A stretch of 14,826 bases of DNA from Planococcaceae bacterium UBA3370 (GCA_002360295.1 DEQI01000210.1:1-14826), one strand, 5' to 3'. Shown: positions 1 through 8,038, numbered from the stretch's first letter. Translations and numbers: made by a program. Notes: a model not told the origin generated them from the sequence alone.

Positions 1-585
1 CTCATTGCGGTGCCAAAGCTTTACAATATCCCTATTTTAAAGGAAATTGTGACAGTTTATATTTCCTTTATTCGCGGAACACCCATTTTAATTCAGTTGT
101 TTCTAGTGTTTTATGGATTACCCGTGGTAGTTGCGTTATTCGGTGTAAATATTACCCGTATGGATCCATTCTACTTCGTCATTATTACCTACACATTGAG
201 TAATGCAGCTGCTTTTGCAGAAATTTTCCGAGCATCTATTAAATCGATTGATTATGGGCAAACAGAAGCTGCCTATTCTATCGGGTTAACTGCTTGGCAA
301 AACTTTTATCGAATTGTATTTCCACAAGCATTTCGTGTTGCCTTTCCAAATATCGCGAACGCTTCTATCAGTTCATTAAAAGACACTTCCCTGGCCTTTT
401 CAATTGGCGTAATGGACATAATGGGTCGCGGTGAAACACTTATTGCAGCAACAACACATGCAATAGAAATTTATATCGCTCTGGCCATTATTTATTATGT
501 CATTGTTCTTCTATTTGAACGTGCCTTTAAGTGGATTGAAAAATACTTGAATCGTTATATTTTAAAAGAGGAACCAGCATTGTAA
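1..585 (+). CDS. Amino acid ABC transporter permease (TcyL-like), 5' partial
   Basis: Membrane permease subunit of a polar-amino-acid-type ABC importer (HisM family). The reading frame is open to the first base, so the true start lies upstream; the GTG at 10 is internal. The visible 194 residues include the segment IRGTPILIQLFLVFYGLP, typical of this family, then the cytoplasmic EAA loop (EAAYSIGLTAWQNFYRIVFPQ region) that contacts the ATPase, and further hydrophobic spans. It ends 16 bases before the next permease gene, with a shared AAAGGAGG site in the gap, so the two are co-transcribed and probably form a heterodimeric channel. The pairing of two permeases followed by an ssuE-like gene resembles the B. 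subtilis tcyL-tcyM arrangement for cystine or S-methylcysteine, so a sulfur substrate is likely but inferred. The binding protein and ATPase are not in view on this side. Confidence 0.93.
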   Translation, partial: LIAVPKLYNIPILKEIVTVYISFIRGTPILIQLFLVFYGLPVVVALFGVNITRMDPFYFVIITYTLSNAAAFAEIFRASIKSIDYGQTEAAYSIGLTAWQNFYRIVFPQAFRVAFPNIANASISSLKDTSLAFSIGVMDIMGRGETLIAATTHAIEIYIALAIIYYVIVLLFERAFKWIEKYLNRYILKEEPAL

Positions 586-601
586 AGGAGGATCAATCAT
601 C

Positions 602-1303
602 ATGCAGCTAGATATCCCATTTATTTGGACGGCATTGACTGAAATCATAAAAGCCTTGCCGTTGACATTGTTGATCGCCTTTACACCGATCATCCTTGGT
701 CTCATCATTGGCATAGTAGTGGCATATATCCGTTTAAATAACTACAAGGTGATTACACCCCTAGCAAACTTTTATGTTTCGTTTTATAGAGGCACACCTG
801 TCATCATGCATATTTTTATTATTTATTTTGGCTTACCTGTACTTTTCGAATCAGTATTTGGAATCTCCATTAACTTTGTTCCGATTGCTATTTTCGTGAT
901 CATCGCATTAATGTTAAATGCTGGAGCCTTTTTATCCGAAATTATTCGTTCAGGTATTTTGAGTGTATCAAAAGGTCAAATTGATGCGGCTTATTCTATT
1001 GGCATGACAACCTTTGAAATGCTAAAGCGTATAGTATTGCCTCAAGCTTTTGCAGCATCCATTCCAAACTTTACTAACATCTTAATTGGATTTTTACATG
1101 CAACATCCATCGCTTTTCTCGTATCAGTTAAAGAGTTAACGGGAGTAGCCAACATTATAGCTTCTAGCAATTTAAAGTTTTTAGAGGCCTTTATCGCAGT
1201 CGGCATTATTTATTGGGGTGTTTCGATATTGATCGAAGTTATGGCACATTTAATTGAGAAAAAAGTCACCGCTTATAGTCGTACCGGTGTAGCAAAGAAT
1301 TAA
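602..1303 (+). CDS. Amino acid ABC transporter permease (TcyM-like)
   Basis: Complete 233-residue permease of the same HisM family as its upstream neighbour, at the family's usual length. The ATG at 602 follows an AAAGGAGG site ending at about 592. Hydrophobic segments lie near residues 17-40, 55-80, 90-112 and 190-215. The segment FYRGTPVIMHIFIIYFGLP is characteristic, and the EAA-type loop (DAAYSIGMTTFEMLKRIVLPQ region, around residues 127-147) is the ATPase docking site. It probably pairs with the upstream permease to make the membrane channel. The substrate cannot be read from sequence; linkage to an FMN reductase of the SsuE family suggests a sulfur-containing amino acid or a related compound. 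Confidence 0.93.
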   Translation: MQLDIPFIWTALTEIIKALPLTLLIAFTPIILGLIIGIVVAYIRLNNYKVITPLANFYVSFYRGTPVIMHIFIIYFGLPVLFESVFGISINFVPIAIFVIIALMLNAGAFLSEIIRSGILSVSKGQIDAAYSIGMTTFEMLKRIVLPQAFAASIPNFTNILIGFLHATSIAFLVSVKELTGVANIIASSNLKFLEAFIAVGIIYWGVSILIEVMAHLIEKKVTAYSRTGVAKN

Positions 1304-1311
1304 AAAAGATA

Positions 1312-1331
1312 GTCCCTATTTTTATAGGGAA
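1312..1331 (+). other. Small intergenic hairpin between permease and ssuE
   Basis: A perfect 7-bp inverted repeat (TCCCTAT at 1313-1319, ATAGGGA at 1324-1330) with a TTTT loop. No T run follows on the + strand, so it is not a standard terminator for the permease operon. It may stabilise the upstream mRNA or adjust expression of the reductase. Confidence 0.45.
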
Positions 1332-1355
1332 CAAATATAACGAGCAGGTGATCCT

Positions 1356-1886
1356 ATGAAAGCAGTACTTATTAATGGTGGGTATAGTATTTATTCTAGA
1401 CTCACTGGTATTGAACAGGAAGTAGAAAAACTTTTATCAAATACTAATATGACAATTGATAAAATTCTAGTCCATCAACTACCCGCAGAAGCCTTAATTA
1501 CAGCAAACTTTGAAGATCCCATCATCGTAGAAAATGTAAAAAAAGTTAATGCAGCAGATGTTGTGATACTTTTAACCCCTGTATTTAAAGGGGCTTATTC
1601 AGGCATATTAAAAACATTTTTAGACATATTACCACAAAAGGGACTTGTGAATAAATCTGTCATTCCAATTGCGATTGGTGGTTCAATGGCTCATTTATTG
1701 TCATTAGAATATGCTTTAAAACCAATCGTCTCGATTTTAGGTGCAACACATGTAACGAATCCGGTTTATGTGATCGATAAACTGGTTACGGTTGTTAATC
1801 ATTCGTACGTGATAGACCCTGAAATTACTGAACGTTTAACGAGTGCTTTACAACAAGTAAATGTCCTTGAGGTTGGGCGAGTGTAA
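1356..1886 (+). CDS. ssuE: NADPH-dependent FMN reductase (SsuE family)
   Basis: Flavodoxin-fold reductase of 176 residues that supplies reduced FMN to a partner monooxygenase, in known cases for release of sulfite from sulfonates. The N-terminal phosphate-binding loop (NGGYSIYSR, residues 7-15) replaces the more common GSPxxxSR. The TPVFKGAYSG motif (74-83) and the GGSMAHLLSLEYALKP stretch (108-123) match SsuE closely. Tyr119 lies where E. coli SsuE has the inserted Tyr118 of its pi-helix, which favours SsuE over general azoreductases. The ATG at 1356 has an AGGTGAT site upstream. The gene lies 52 bases after the permease, probably in the same operon, which suggests transport and oxidative release of sulfur. 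No partner monooxygenase of the luciferase type is in the window; the nearby P450 is unlikely to be one, because CYP152 enzymes use hydrogen peroxide. Confidence 0.85.
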   Translation: MKAVLINGGYSIYSRLTGIEQEVEKLLSNTNMTIDKILVHQLPAEALITANFEDPIIVENVKKVNAADVVILLTPVFKGAYSGILKTFLDILPQKGLVNKSVIPIAIGGSMAHLLSLEYALKPIVSILGATHVTNPVYVIDKLVTVVNHSYVIDPEITERLTSALQQVNVLEVGRV

Positions 1887-1930
1887 GAGTAAACATGCAT
1901 CCTCTTCTTTTAGCAGCGCTTGAAAAGTCT

Positions 1931-1980
1931 AAAGAGCCTAAACTTCTTTAATAAAGTTTAAGCTCTTTCCATTTTTTATT
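1931..1980 (+). terminator. Intrinsic terminator after ssuE, shared with the convergent P450
   Basis: Two 15-base arms (1931-1945 and 1954-1968) pair with one mismatch around an 8-base loop, followed by a T-rich tail on the + strand (ATTTTTTATTTT from 1971). On the minus strand the tail is weaker (AGACTTTTC), but the hairpin lies just past the P450 stop, so it may serve both genes. Confidence 0.85.
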
Positions 1981-3243
1981 TTACTGTAAACTCTCCGTTA
2001 CCCTTCTCACATTTTTTACTATAATTTTACTTTTCGGTATGCTTGGGATCTCGTCTAAGTCAAAACTTAAATCTTGTTCAGGGATATCATATTGTATTTT
2101 ATTAACTAAGTAATCTAAAATCACCTTCATCATTTCAATGGTCATTTGTTCACCCGCGCAGCGATGTCCTAAGAAATAGTCCCCTCCACCTTGTGGAATA
2201 AAACTAAATGGACTTCCTTGCCAGCTTGCAAAACGTTCAGGATAAAAAGAATCAGGCTTTTCCCATATGACTGGATCATGATTCGTCCCATATAAATCGA
2301 GTAATGTCATCGTCCCTTCATTAAACGCATAGCCATTCCATGTAAAATCTTTTTTTACAGTCGCCACGACAAATGGAAAGAAAGGATAAAAGCGTCTCAC
2401 TTCCTGCACAAACATTTGAGGATAATCGCGAAAGTTCTTTAATTTCTCCTTTTCTTTCGGAAATTGCTTCAGAGCGAGTAATGTAAAGTTAGCGAAAATG
2501 GCTATGGCCACAATTGGGCGAATTAAATTAATGATCTCAACAGCGACTGTCTCTTCATCTAATAAATAGTCATCTGAATCTTTATAAAATGCAAATTGCT
2601 GCAGTACCGAATCTTTTGGAAACTTTATTTTTTCGTCCCTTATATCTCGAACAAGCTGTTTCATCGTTTTTTCCACTTGATTTCTGTGACTTCTCCCAAT
2701 CCAATGAGAGATACCAAATATTGCAGGTGTTTCAAACATTGAGGCTAATTCTTCTGTCAGTTTTTTGGTATCCTGTTCATGAAGCGGATTACCAATCCAT
2801 TGAAATGCCGCTTTACATAATAGTTCCTTCATTTCATCGTAAAATACAATTTGATCCTTTTGACTCCATTGATCAATTGCTTGCTCCCATTTTATTTTGA
2901 CGATGTCTACCATGCGGGCAACTTCCTCTTTTGTCATGACGGACATTAACATTTCTTTTCGATGACGATGAGCAGATCCATCTAATGTTTGGACACTATT
3001 TTCACCAAAAAGCGTTTGGACAATACGGTTCGGCGCCGCACCATTACGTTGAAATTTATCAGTATCATAGAAAAGTTTTGCCGCGTCTTCACCAATCATA
3101 CAAATTGCTTTCTTTCCTAAAATTCGCGTCTCAAAAACATTTGCATGTAATTTCCTCTGTCTATTTACAATAAATTTATATCCTTCTTTTAACAGGCTAA
3201 TACTATGATCAATACCCTCTTCACGTGGCATTTGATTTTCCAT
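1981..3243 (-). CDS. Cytochrome P450, CYP152 fatty acid peroxygenase
   Basis: Heme-thiolate enzyme that uses H2O2 directly to hydroxylate fatty acids at the alpha or beta position, without a reductase partner (B. subtilis YbdT/P450-BSbeta family). I chose the ATG at 3243 (420 residues). A GTG at 3252 would add three residues but overlaps the AAAGAGGTGA ribosome site; with the ATG, key residues fall at BSbeta numbers. Arg242-Pro243 (NLIRPIVA) replace the usual acid-alcohol pair of the I helix and bind the substrate carboxylate. Gln85 (SVQTLDG) matches the hydroxylating enzymes, whereas the decarboxylase OleT has His there. The EVRR motif (about 281-284), PERF (335-338) and the heme loop FIPQGGG...GHRCAGE with Cys362 are all present. 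There is no signal peptide or membrane anchor, so it is cytosolic. I see no redox partner gene nearby, as expected for a peroxygenase. Confidence 0.92.
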   Translation of the reverse strand: MENQMPREEGIDHSISLLKEGYKFIVNRQRKLHANVFETRILGKKAICMIGEDAAKLFYDTDKFQRNGAAPNRIVQTLFGENSVQTLDGSAHRHRKEMLMSVMTKEEVARMVDIVKIKWEQAIDQWSQKDQIVFYDEMKELLCKAAFQWIGNPLHEQDTKKLTEELASMFETPAIFGISHWIGRSHRNQVEKTMKQLVRDIRDEKIKFPKDSVLQQFAFYKDSDDYLLDEETVAVEIINLIRPIVAIAIFANFTLLALKQFPKEKEKLKNFRDYPQMFVQEVRRFYPFFPFVVATVKKDFTWNGYAFNEGTMTLLDLYGTNHDPVIWEKPDSFYPERFASWQGSPFSFIPQGGGDYFLGHRCAGEQMTIEMMKVILDYLVNKIQYDIPEQDLSFDLDEIPSIPKSKIIVKNVRRVTESLQ

Positions 3244-3577
3244 TATTGTCACCTCTTTACTTAGTCTCCCTCCTATTATTTCTAAATAGCTATCAGTTTA
3301 TGCTATCTCTTAGTTGAGAAATTTATCTATTGATATCTTTCTGCTTTTTGTTTCAAATGGTACATTCGTTAAAATTTCATTGTAAGACATCCATCTAAGT
3401 AATTATGACATCTCTTTAGAAAAAAAGGATGAGCTTGGATTACAGTTCAAGGAGAGGAAGAAGAGAAGATTTAAATGTGAGGCAAGAATAAATTTTATCA
3501 CATCTGTTGATTTCACAAATATTAGGGGGTAATAAACAGTAATTGTATAGTAGTATATTTATAATAAGACAATGTAA
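3244..3577. other. Non-coding gap upstream of the P450
   Basis: AT-rich, no gene that I can support on either strand. On the minus strand the P450 leader holds a second purine-rich AGGAGGG stretch (about 3264-3275), too far from the start to be its ribosome site, and two direct GATAGC hexamers further upstream. I could not pick out a convincing promoter for the P450. A 64-codon minus-strand frame (3440-3634) has no ribosome site and runs into the repeat element, so I do not count it. Confidence 0.6.
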
Positions 3578-3709
3578 GTTGATTAGAGCGAAGGTGAGTC
3601 GGCTCCAGTGGATCAGCACGAGATGAAAAACCAAATATTTCGGCAGTAGCTGAAATAAATTAGTAGAAGCTGTGCCCGCGGAAAGCGAGTCACCGTAACG
3701 GAAATCAAC
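3578..3709. repeat. Degenerate foldable intergenic repeat element with terminal inverted repeats
   Basis: A 132-base stretch bounded by 7-bp terminal inverted repeats (GTTGATT at 3578-3584, AATCAAC at 3703-3709). Inside, after exactly 8 unpaired bases on each side, 3593-3601 pairs with 3686-3694 at 8 of 9 positions. A central hairpin (3637-3644 with 3649-3656, 7 of 8 pairs, AGTA loop) completes a nested fold. The outer segments (AGCGAAGG near the left end; CCCGCGGAAAGCG and CGGAAATCAAC near the right end) resemble, from memory, a GC-rich non-coding repeat dispersed in Bacillaceae and Planococcaceae genomes. The middle is AT-rich, so this looks like a decayed copy. It carries no gene. Its origin, perhaps as a non-autonomous mobile element, is inference. 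Confidence 0.65.
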
Positions 3710-3776
3710 GTTTATAACTCCTTAATAATCACACTTATGTTACTTGCCATTATTTCAGAAAATATCGGAGTTCATC

Positions 3777-4184
3777 ATGAAAAAATTTTATGTAGCATCA
3801 AGCTTTCAAAATGCAGAAGCAGTGCGATTTGTTAGTGAACAGTTAACAAAAAAGGGCTATGTTCAAACATATGATTGGACAAAAAACAAAAGAGCATCGA
3901 CCATTGAAGATTTAAAAAACATTGGGCAAGAAGAGATGCAATCAGTAATCGAAGCAGATTTTGTCATCGTATTACTACCTGCTGGTAAAGGAAGCCATAT
4001 TGAACTAGGTATTGCATTAGGACTTGGAAAAAAGATATTCCTCTACTCCCCAAACAATGAGGTACATCACTTTGAAAAAACTAGCACATTTTATCATGTT
4101 TCAGAAGTTGAAATAGTTATTGGCACTTTGGAGGAGCTAGTAACTAAAGTGACAACCTATATATATGAAAAGCAATGGACCTAA
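3777..4184 (+). CDS. Nucleoside 2-deoxyribosyltransferase-like protein
   Basis: Small cytosolic protein (135 residues) of the nucleoside 2-deoxyribosyltransferase superfamily, whose members cleave or exchange the base of deoxynucleosides or nucleotides. The start is the ATG at 3777, preceded by CGGAG at 3766-3770; an upstream TTG at 3744 has no ribosome site. The N-terminal FYVASSF beta strand (4-10), the YDW motif (32-34), the EADFVIVLLP strand (59-68) and the GSHIELGIALGLGKK segment (72-86) give the family pattern, with Glu76 at the position of the catalytic nucleophile. True substrates of such stand-alone Bacillales copies are not known to me, and a hydrolase or nucleotide-binding role is equally possible. 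It is a single-gene unit with its own terminator. Confidence 0.78.
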   Translation: MKKFYVASSFQNAEAVRFVSEQLTKKGYVQTYDWTKNKRASTIEDLKNIGQEEMQSVIEADFVIVLLPAGKGSHIELGIALGLGKKIFLYSPNNEVHHFEKTSTFYHVSEVEIVIGTLEELVTKVTTYIYEKQWT

Positions 4185-4212
4185 ATCCATTGCTTTTCGT
4201 ATAGTTATTCAA
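4167..4212 (+). terminator. Intrinsic terminator overlapping the stop codon
   Basis: A perfect 13-bp stem (4167-4179 with 4186-4198) and a 6-base loop; the TAA stop of the preceding gene (4182-4184) sits in the loop, so the 5' arm is coding. The T run of the 3' arm is part of the stem, with more T-rich sequence after it. The near-symmetric layout could also stop the convergent membrane-protein gene. Confidence 0.75.
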
Positions 4213-4242
4213 TTTTTTTCGTTGAATTTCTAAACCCATCCC

Positions 4243-4530
4243 CTAAATACTGCTATTCAAATTGATTCCATCCGCTTTCTGCCTCATGTAAATTCCCCAA
4301 TGAATAGTAAGTATCGGTACTATGGACATGTAGACATTCGAAATAATGAAAATATATGATAACTCTTGCAATTTTGTCATAACACTGTAACCATAACCGA
4401 CAATTCCACTAGCAATCAGAACAATGTAAAAAGGAAAGCTCGGAAAACGAAAACCTATGTAACCACTTATAATCATCACAAACAGAACCATCACTATAAA
4501 ATGCCAATACATAGAAAAGTACATTGCCAT
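4243..4530 (-). CDS. Small hypothetical membrane protein
   Basis: I do not recognise this 95-residue protein. About three hydrophobic spans can be seen (roughly residues 8-25, 32-50 and 57-78), with aromatic-rich ends and a short charged tail (MRQKADG). The start is taken as the ATG at 4530: an AAAGGGGGAA site (about 4537-4546) sits 8 bases upstream, whereas the TTG at 4536 would leave only 2 bases. It is convergent with the deoxyribosyltransferase-like gene and separated from the helicase terminator by about 150 bases, so it is probably a separate unit. No motif suggests a function. Confidence 0.6.
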   Translation of the reverse strand: MAMYFSMYWHFIVMVLFVMIISGYIGFRFPSFPFYIVLIASGIVGYGYSVMTKLQELSYIFIISNVYMSIVPILTIHWGIYMRQKADGINLNSSI

Positions 4531-4683
4531 AAACAATTCCCCCTTTGTTTTGTTTACCTGAAAATACCCTAAATTACATCCCTCCTCCCTCTAATGTGCA
4601 ATATTTTCTACTTAAACTAAATTTTAAGCTAGTTTTTACATAAATTCAATAAAAATAGTTACAATATGGAAATTTTACTCCAT

Positions 4684-4725
4684 ACATAAAAAAACAGCCT
4701 GAACCAAAATACATGGCTAGGCTGT
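4684..4725 (-). terminator. Intrinsic terminator of the SNF2 helicase gene
   Basis: On the minus strand, ACAGCCT (from 4725-4719) pairs with AGGCTGT (4700-4694), with an additional inner GG/CC pair, followed directly by a run of seven Ts and TATG. It lies about 80 bases past the helicase stop codon. Confidence 0.8.
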
Positions 4726-4804
4726 ATGACAATCATAATGATAGCTATATGTTATACATTTATTTCACTTGGTATTTGGAACATACTATTATTCCCATAT
4801 TCCT

Positions 4805-7800
4805 CTAAATCCTCAAAATTTCTCGTATGTCCTCTTCCGTTAATGAGCCAGAAGCTTTTTCATCAGATTCAATAATATCTGCAATCAAATTCCGCTTTTT
4901 TTCTTGTAGCTCGTTCATTTTTTCTTCAATTGTTCCACGCGCAATCAGCTTAATGACCTGAACAGTATTTTTCTGTCCCATGCGATAAGCACGATCAGCT
5001 GCTTGTTCTTCAACTGCAGGGTTCCACCATAGATCATATAAAATAACCGTGTCGGCTCCTGTTAAATTCAGGCCTGTCCCCCCTGCTTTTAATGAAATGA
5101 GAAAGACATCTCGCTCTCCGCCATTAAATCGATTGCACAGTTCGATCCGTTCCTCTGAAGGGGTTTGTCCATCCAAATAAAAATACTCGTATCCTCGCTT
5201 CGTCATTTCTCGCCCAATGAGTTCAAGCATTTTCGTAAATTGTGAAAAAATCAGCACCCTTCTGCCTGATAGTCTAGACTCCTCTAGTATTTGTAATAGC
5301 TGCTCAAATTTTGCGGAACTCCCTTGATAGCCTTCCACAAATAATGAAGGATGGCAGCAAATTTGACGCAATCTCGTTAGTCCAGCTAAAATACGAATCC
5401 TATTTTTTCTGAATGTTTCCTTATCTAGGTGTTTGAATGTATCCACTCGAAGCTTTGCTAATAAAGCGGCATACAGCTGTTTCTGTTCGGGCAGTAACTC
5501 TGACATTTCAAGCATCTCATTTTTCCCTGGTAATTCCTTTAGTACATCCTCTTTTAAACGACGGAGTAAAAACGGTCGAACCCTGCGTGCAATTGCTTTT
5601 CTTGTTAAATGGCTATATTCCTCTAAACCTTGGAAGAGCTGTGGGAAAATCACATAAAAAATAGACCAAAGCTCTTCCTGATTATTTTCTATTGGAGTTC
5701 CTGTTAAACCAAAACGATGATTTGCCTTTATCTTTTTCACTGCTCTTGCTGTTTGGGTCAATGGATTTTTAAAAGCTTGTGCTTCATCAAAGAACACTGT
5801 ATGAAACTGTTGTTTTTCAAACCATGTTAAATCACGGCGAAGAAGCGGATAAGATGTAATGACGACATCCATGTTACCCAGTTCTCGTTGTAGCTCTTTC
5901 CTTACTGTATGATTCCCATCCATAACAATTGCTTGAAGCTCTGGTGCAAATTTCATCATCTCATGTAACCAGTTATACGTTAAAGAAGACGGACACACTA
6001 TCAGTACCGGTTGCTTATTTGTTCGTATGTAATCAAGCTCTGATAGGATAAATGCAATACTTTGAATCGTTTTGCCTAAGCCCATATCATCCGCTAATAC
6101 ACCACCAAAACCGAATTGTGCAAGTTGCTTCATCCATTTATATCCTTGCTGTTGATAGTCTCTTAAAATGTCTACTAAACTTTCGGGAATGTCAAAATCC
6201 AAAGTCTCTGGATGTAGTAATTGATCCATAAACTGCTGGAATGATTCAGTTGGCGTAAACACGTCACTTTCTCCTATTAACTCCAAAAATTCCAGACTTT
6301 CGAGTATTGGCATATTTAAAGTGCTCTCATAATGATCATCTTGTACAGGTCCTGCGAGTAAAAAACGTCGAATTTCCTCCATTTCTTTCGTTTCAAGTGA
6401 TAATAAACTGTCATTCGGTAATCGGTAATATTTTTGCTTCATTTCAAGTGCATGCAAAATTTCCTTCACTTGGTTGTTAGAAATACCGTCCATTTCGAAT
6501 TTAAATTCTAACCAATTCGTACGCTCTTTTTTTACTTTAACGACAATTTTAGGAAACACACTTTTTTTGACGAGTCGATTGCGTACAGCCGTTGTGGCAT
6601 AAATTTGTGTAAGTGATTGCAACTTCGGGACAACATTATTTAAAAACTCATATTCCAACTCTTCATTTTGCATATAATAGCCGCCCTCGGTTTTGGTAAA
6701 GCCACTTTCCTCCATGATTGCGAGAATCTCTTGTTCCTTTTTAAAATCCCGTATTATCATCGGACCTACTTCATATTCATTTTCTTCCAGAGGTTGAATG
6801 ATCACATGTTCATAATGAAATTCAAGTCCTGCTAACAATCTATTTTTTAGCCGATCTAAATAAAGCTTCGCCACTAAAGGCGTTCTCATCATTTCTTCAG
6901 TTAACTGCTTTGACAAGCTCACTTGTCCAATTTTCCTTAATCCTGGGACCACTTTGTTCAGAAAAACATCCAATTGATCACTTGGAATTGTCACTTGATT
7001 GGTATTTGGTGCTACAAGCATTTGCTGAAGTTCATTGATTCGTTCACTATCTTGGTTTTCCAGCATGAACAAGGAATTTTCACTTAAAACTGCCTGATAC
7101 GCACTAAAAAGCTGAATTTGCTCAAATCCATTTATCGTTAATCGGTATTCACCGTCTATATCTTCCACTGTAAATTGTAATGGAGGTGCACCATCTACGA
7201 TACGAATTGGCTGAGACTCCCTTTCATCCTGTTTCATATACATTTCTATTTTCGTGAGAAATGGCATCAGTCCACCCCATGCAGAAGGCGGAATCAATAA
7301 TATTTCTTGGCTAGCAGCATCATCGTTTGGTAATGCTTCTAAAAAAGCTATTTCATCACATGTGACACGAATTAGCTGCTGCAGTACCATGTCTATTTCG
7401 CTATCAAAGCAATGCTCATTTGGATGATAGGTAAATGTAGGTGCTATAGTGTATGGTTGTCCCAACTGTACATGCTGTAGAAAATCTCGAATAGAGGATA
7501 TGTTCGTTTGACCTACACACAATTCCACACCAAATAAATATTGCCCTTCCCCCATGTTATAAGGTATAAGTATAAATTGAACATCTAATACTTGTCTTTG
7601 TTCAAAATGTAGCTGATGACGACTTTTTCTATTTGGACGCTCCTGAAAAAGTGTCATAATACCTTCTGATAATTGTTGGTAAGTTGATACATAAGCATGA
7701 TTATTCAGTTGTCGTTTCCTTTCATCTATGGCAAGCAATACTGCTGCAATATGCTGGCAGCTCTTACTAAAGTTTAGCAATGTAGAACAGCTACAAGATG

Positions 7801-7993
7801 GTTGAATTTGCCCATTTTCATCTTTATTAATTATGACATGAAAATCTTCTGCTCCATTCACTGTAGCCGTACATTGATCTACATTATAGTCATGAATGGT
7901 TACTTTATTTGCGCGTAAATAAGCGTCCCCTCTTTTGAAGGAGACGGATCCACACATATCCTTTATGATTTTATGATTAAGTTTAATATCCAT
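4805..7993 (-). CDS. SWIM zinc-finger SNF2-family DEAD-box-like helicase
   Basis: Large ATP-driven nucleic acid translocase of 1062 residues (RapA/YwqA-type Swi2/Snf2 group). The N-terminus has a SWIM zinc motif: Cys67-x-Cys69 and Cys79-x-His81. A long middle region (about 120-590) matches the accessory region usual in bacterial SNF2 helicases. The motor follows: Walker A in ADDMGLGKT (634-642), DEAQ box (736-739), LTGTPIEN (763-770), then the C-terminal lobe with GGTGLNLTGAD (971-981) and motif VI DRAYRMGQ (1000-1007). All motor motifs are intact. The ATG at 7993 has an AAGGAGGGG site 8 bases upstream. It has its own promoter and terminator. The cellular role is not established: recycling of RNA polymerase or DNA repair are possibilities for the family. 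B. subtilis YwqA, as I recall it, is shorter with a separate SWIM protein (YwqB) beside it, so this looks like the fused form. Confidence 0.93.
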   Translation of the reverse strand: MDIKLNHKIIKDMCGSVSFKRGDAYLRANKVTIHDYNVDQCTATVNGAEDFHVIINKDENGQIQPSCSCSTLLNFSKSCQHIAAVLLAIDERKRQLNNHAYVSTYQQLSEGIMTLFQERPNRKSRHQLHFEQRQVLDVQFILIPYNMGEGQYLFGVELCVGQTNISSIRDFLQHVQLGQPYTIAPTFTYHPNEHCFDSEIDMVLQQLIRVTCDEIAFLEALPNDDAASQEILLIPPSAWGGLMPFLTKIEMYMKQDERESQPIRIVDGAPPLQFTVEDIDGEYRLTINGFEQIQLFSAYQAVLSENSLFMLENQDSERINELQQMLVAPNTNQVTIPSDQLDVFLNKVVPGLRKIGQVSLSKQLTEEMMRTPLVAKLYLDRLKNRLLAGLEFHYEHVIIQPLEENEYEVGPMIIRDFKKEQEILAIMEESGFTKTEGGYYMQNEELEYEFLNNVVPKLQSLTQIYATTAVRNRLVKKSVFPKIVVKVKKERTNWLEFKFEMDGISNNQVKEILHALEMKQKYYRLPNDSLLSLETKEMEEIRRFLLAGPVQDDHYESTLNMPILESLEFLELIGESDVFTPTESFQQFMDQLLHPETLDFDIPESLVDILRDYQQQGYKWMKQLAQFGFGGVLADDMGLGKTIQSIAFILSELDYIRTNKQPVLIVCPSSLTYNWLHEMMKFAPELQAIVMDGNHTVRKELQRELGNMDVVITSYPLLRRDLTWFEKQQFHTVFFDEAQAFKNPLTQTARAVKKIKANHRFGLTGTPIENNQEELWSIFYVIFPQLFQGLEEYSHLTRKAIARRVRPFLLRRLKEDVLKELPGKNEMLEMSELLPEQKQLYAALLAKLRVDTFKHLDKETFRKNRIRILAGLTRLRQICCHPSLFVEGYQGSSAKFEQLLQILEESRLSGRRVLIFSQFTKMLELIGREMTKRGYEYFYLDGQTPSEERIELCNRFNGGERDVFLISLKAGGTGLNLTGADTVILYDLWWNPAVEEQAADRAYRMGQKNTVQVIKLIARGTIEEKMNELQEKKRNLIADIIESDEKASGSLTEEDIREILRI

Positions 7994-8038
7994 GTAACCC
8001 GCCCCTCCTTATGCATTCTAATTATCACACTAATCATT

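Noticed and set aside
1312..1331. Hairpin after the second permease as an intrinsic terminator
   Set aside because: Short stem and no T run on the + strand; the only T run (minus strand) is distant and no minus-strand gene ends there.
3244..3252. GTG start giving a P450 three residues longer
   Set aside because: The GTG overlaps the ribosome site; the ATG at 3243 has correct spacing and restores family residue numbers.
3440..3634. 64-codon minus-strand frame in the gap upstream of the P450
   Set aside because: No ribosome site and it runs through the repeat element; the Leu/Ile-rich product reflects AT-rich DNA.
5433..5664. Two overlapping plus-strand frames inside the helicase gene
   Set aside because: They lie opposite a well-supported SNF2 coding region with intact motifs and show no protein-like features of their own.
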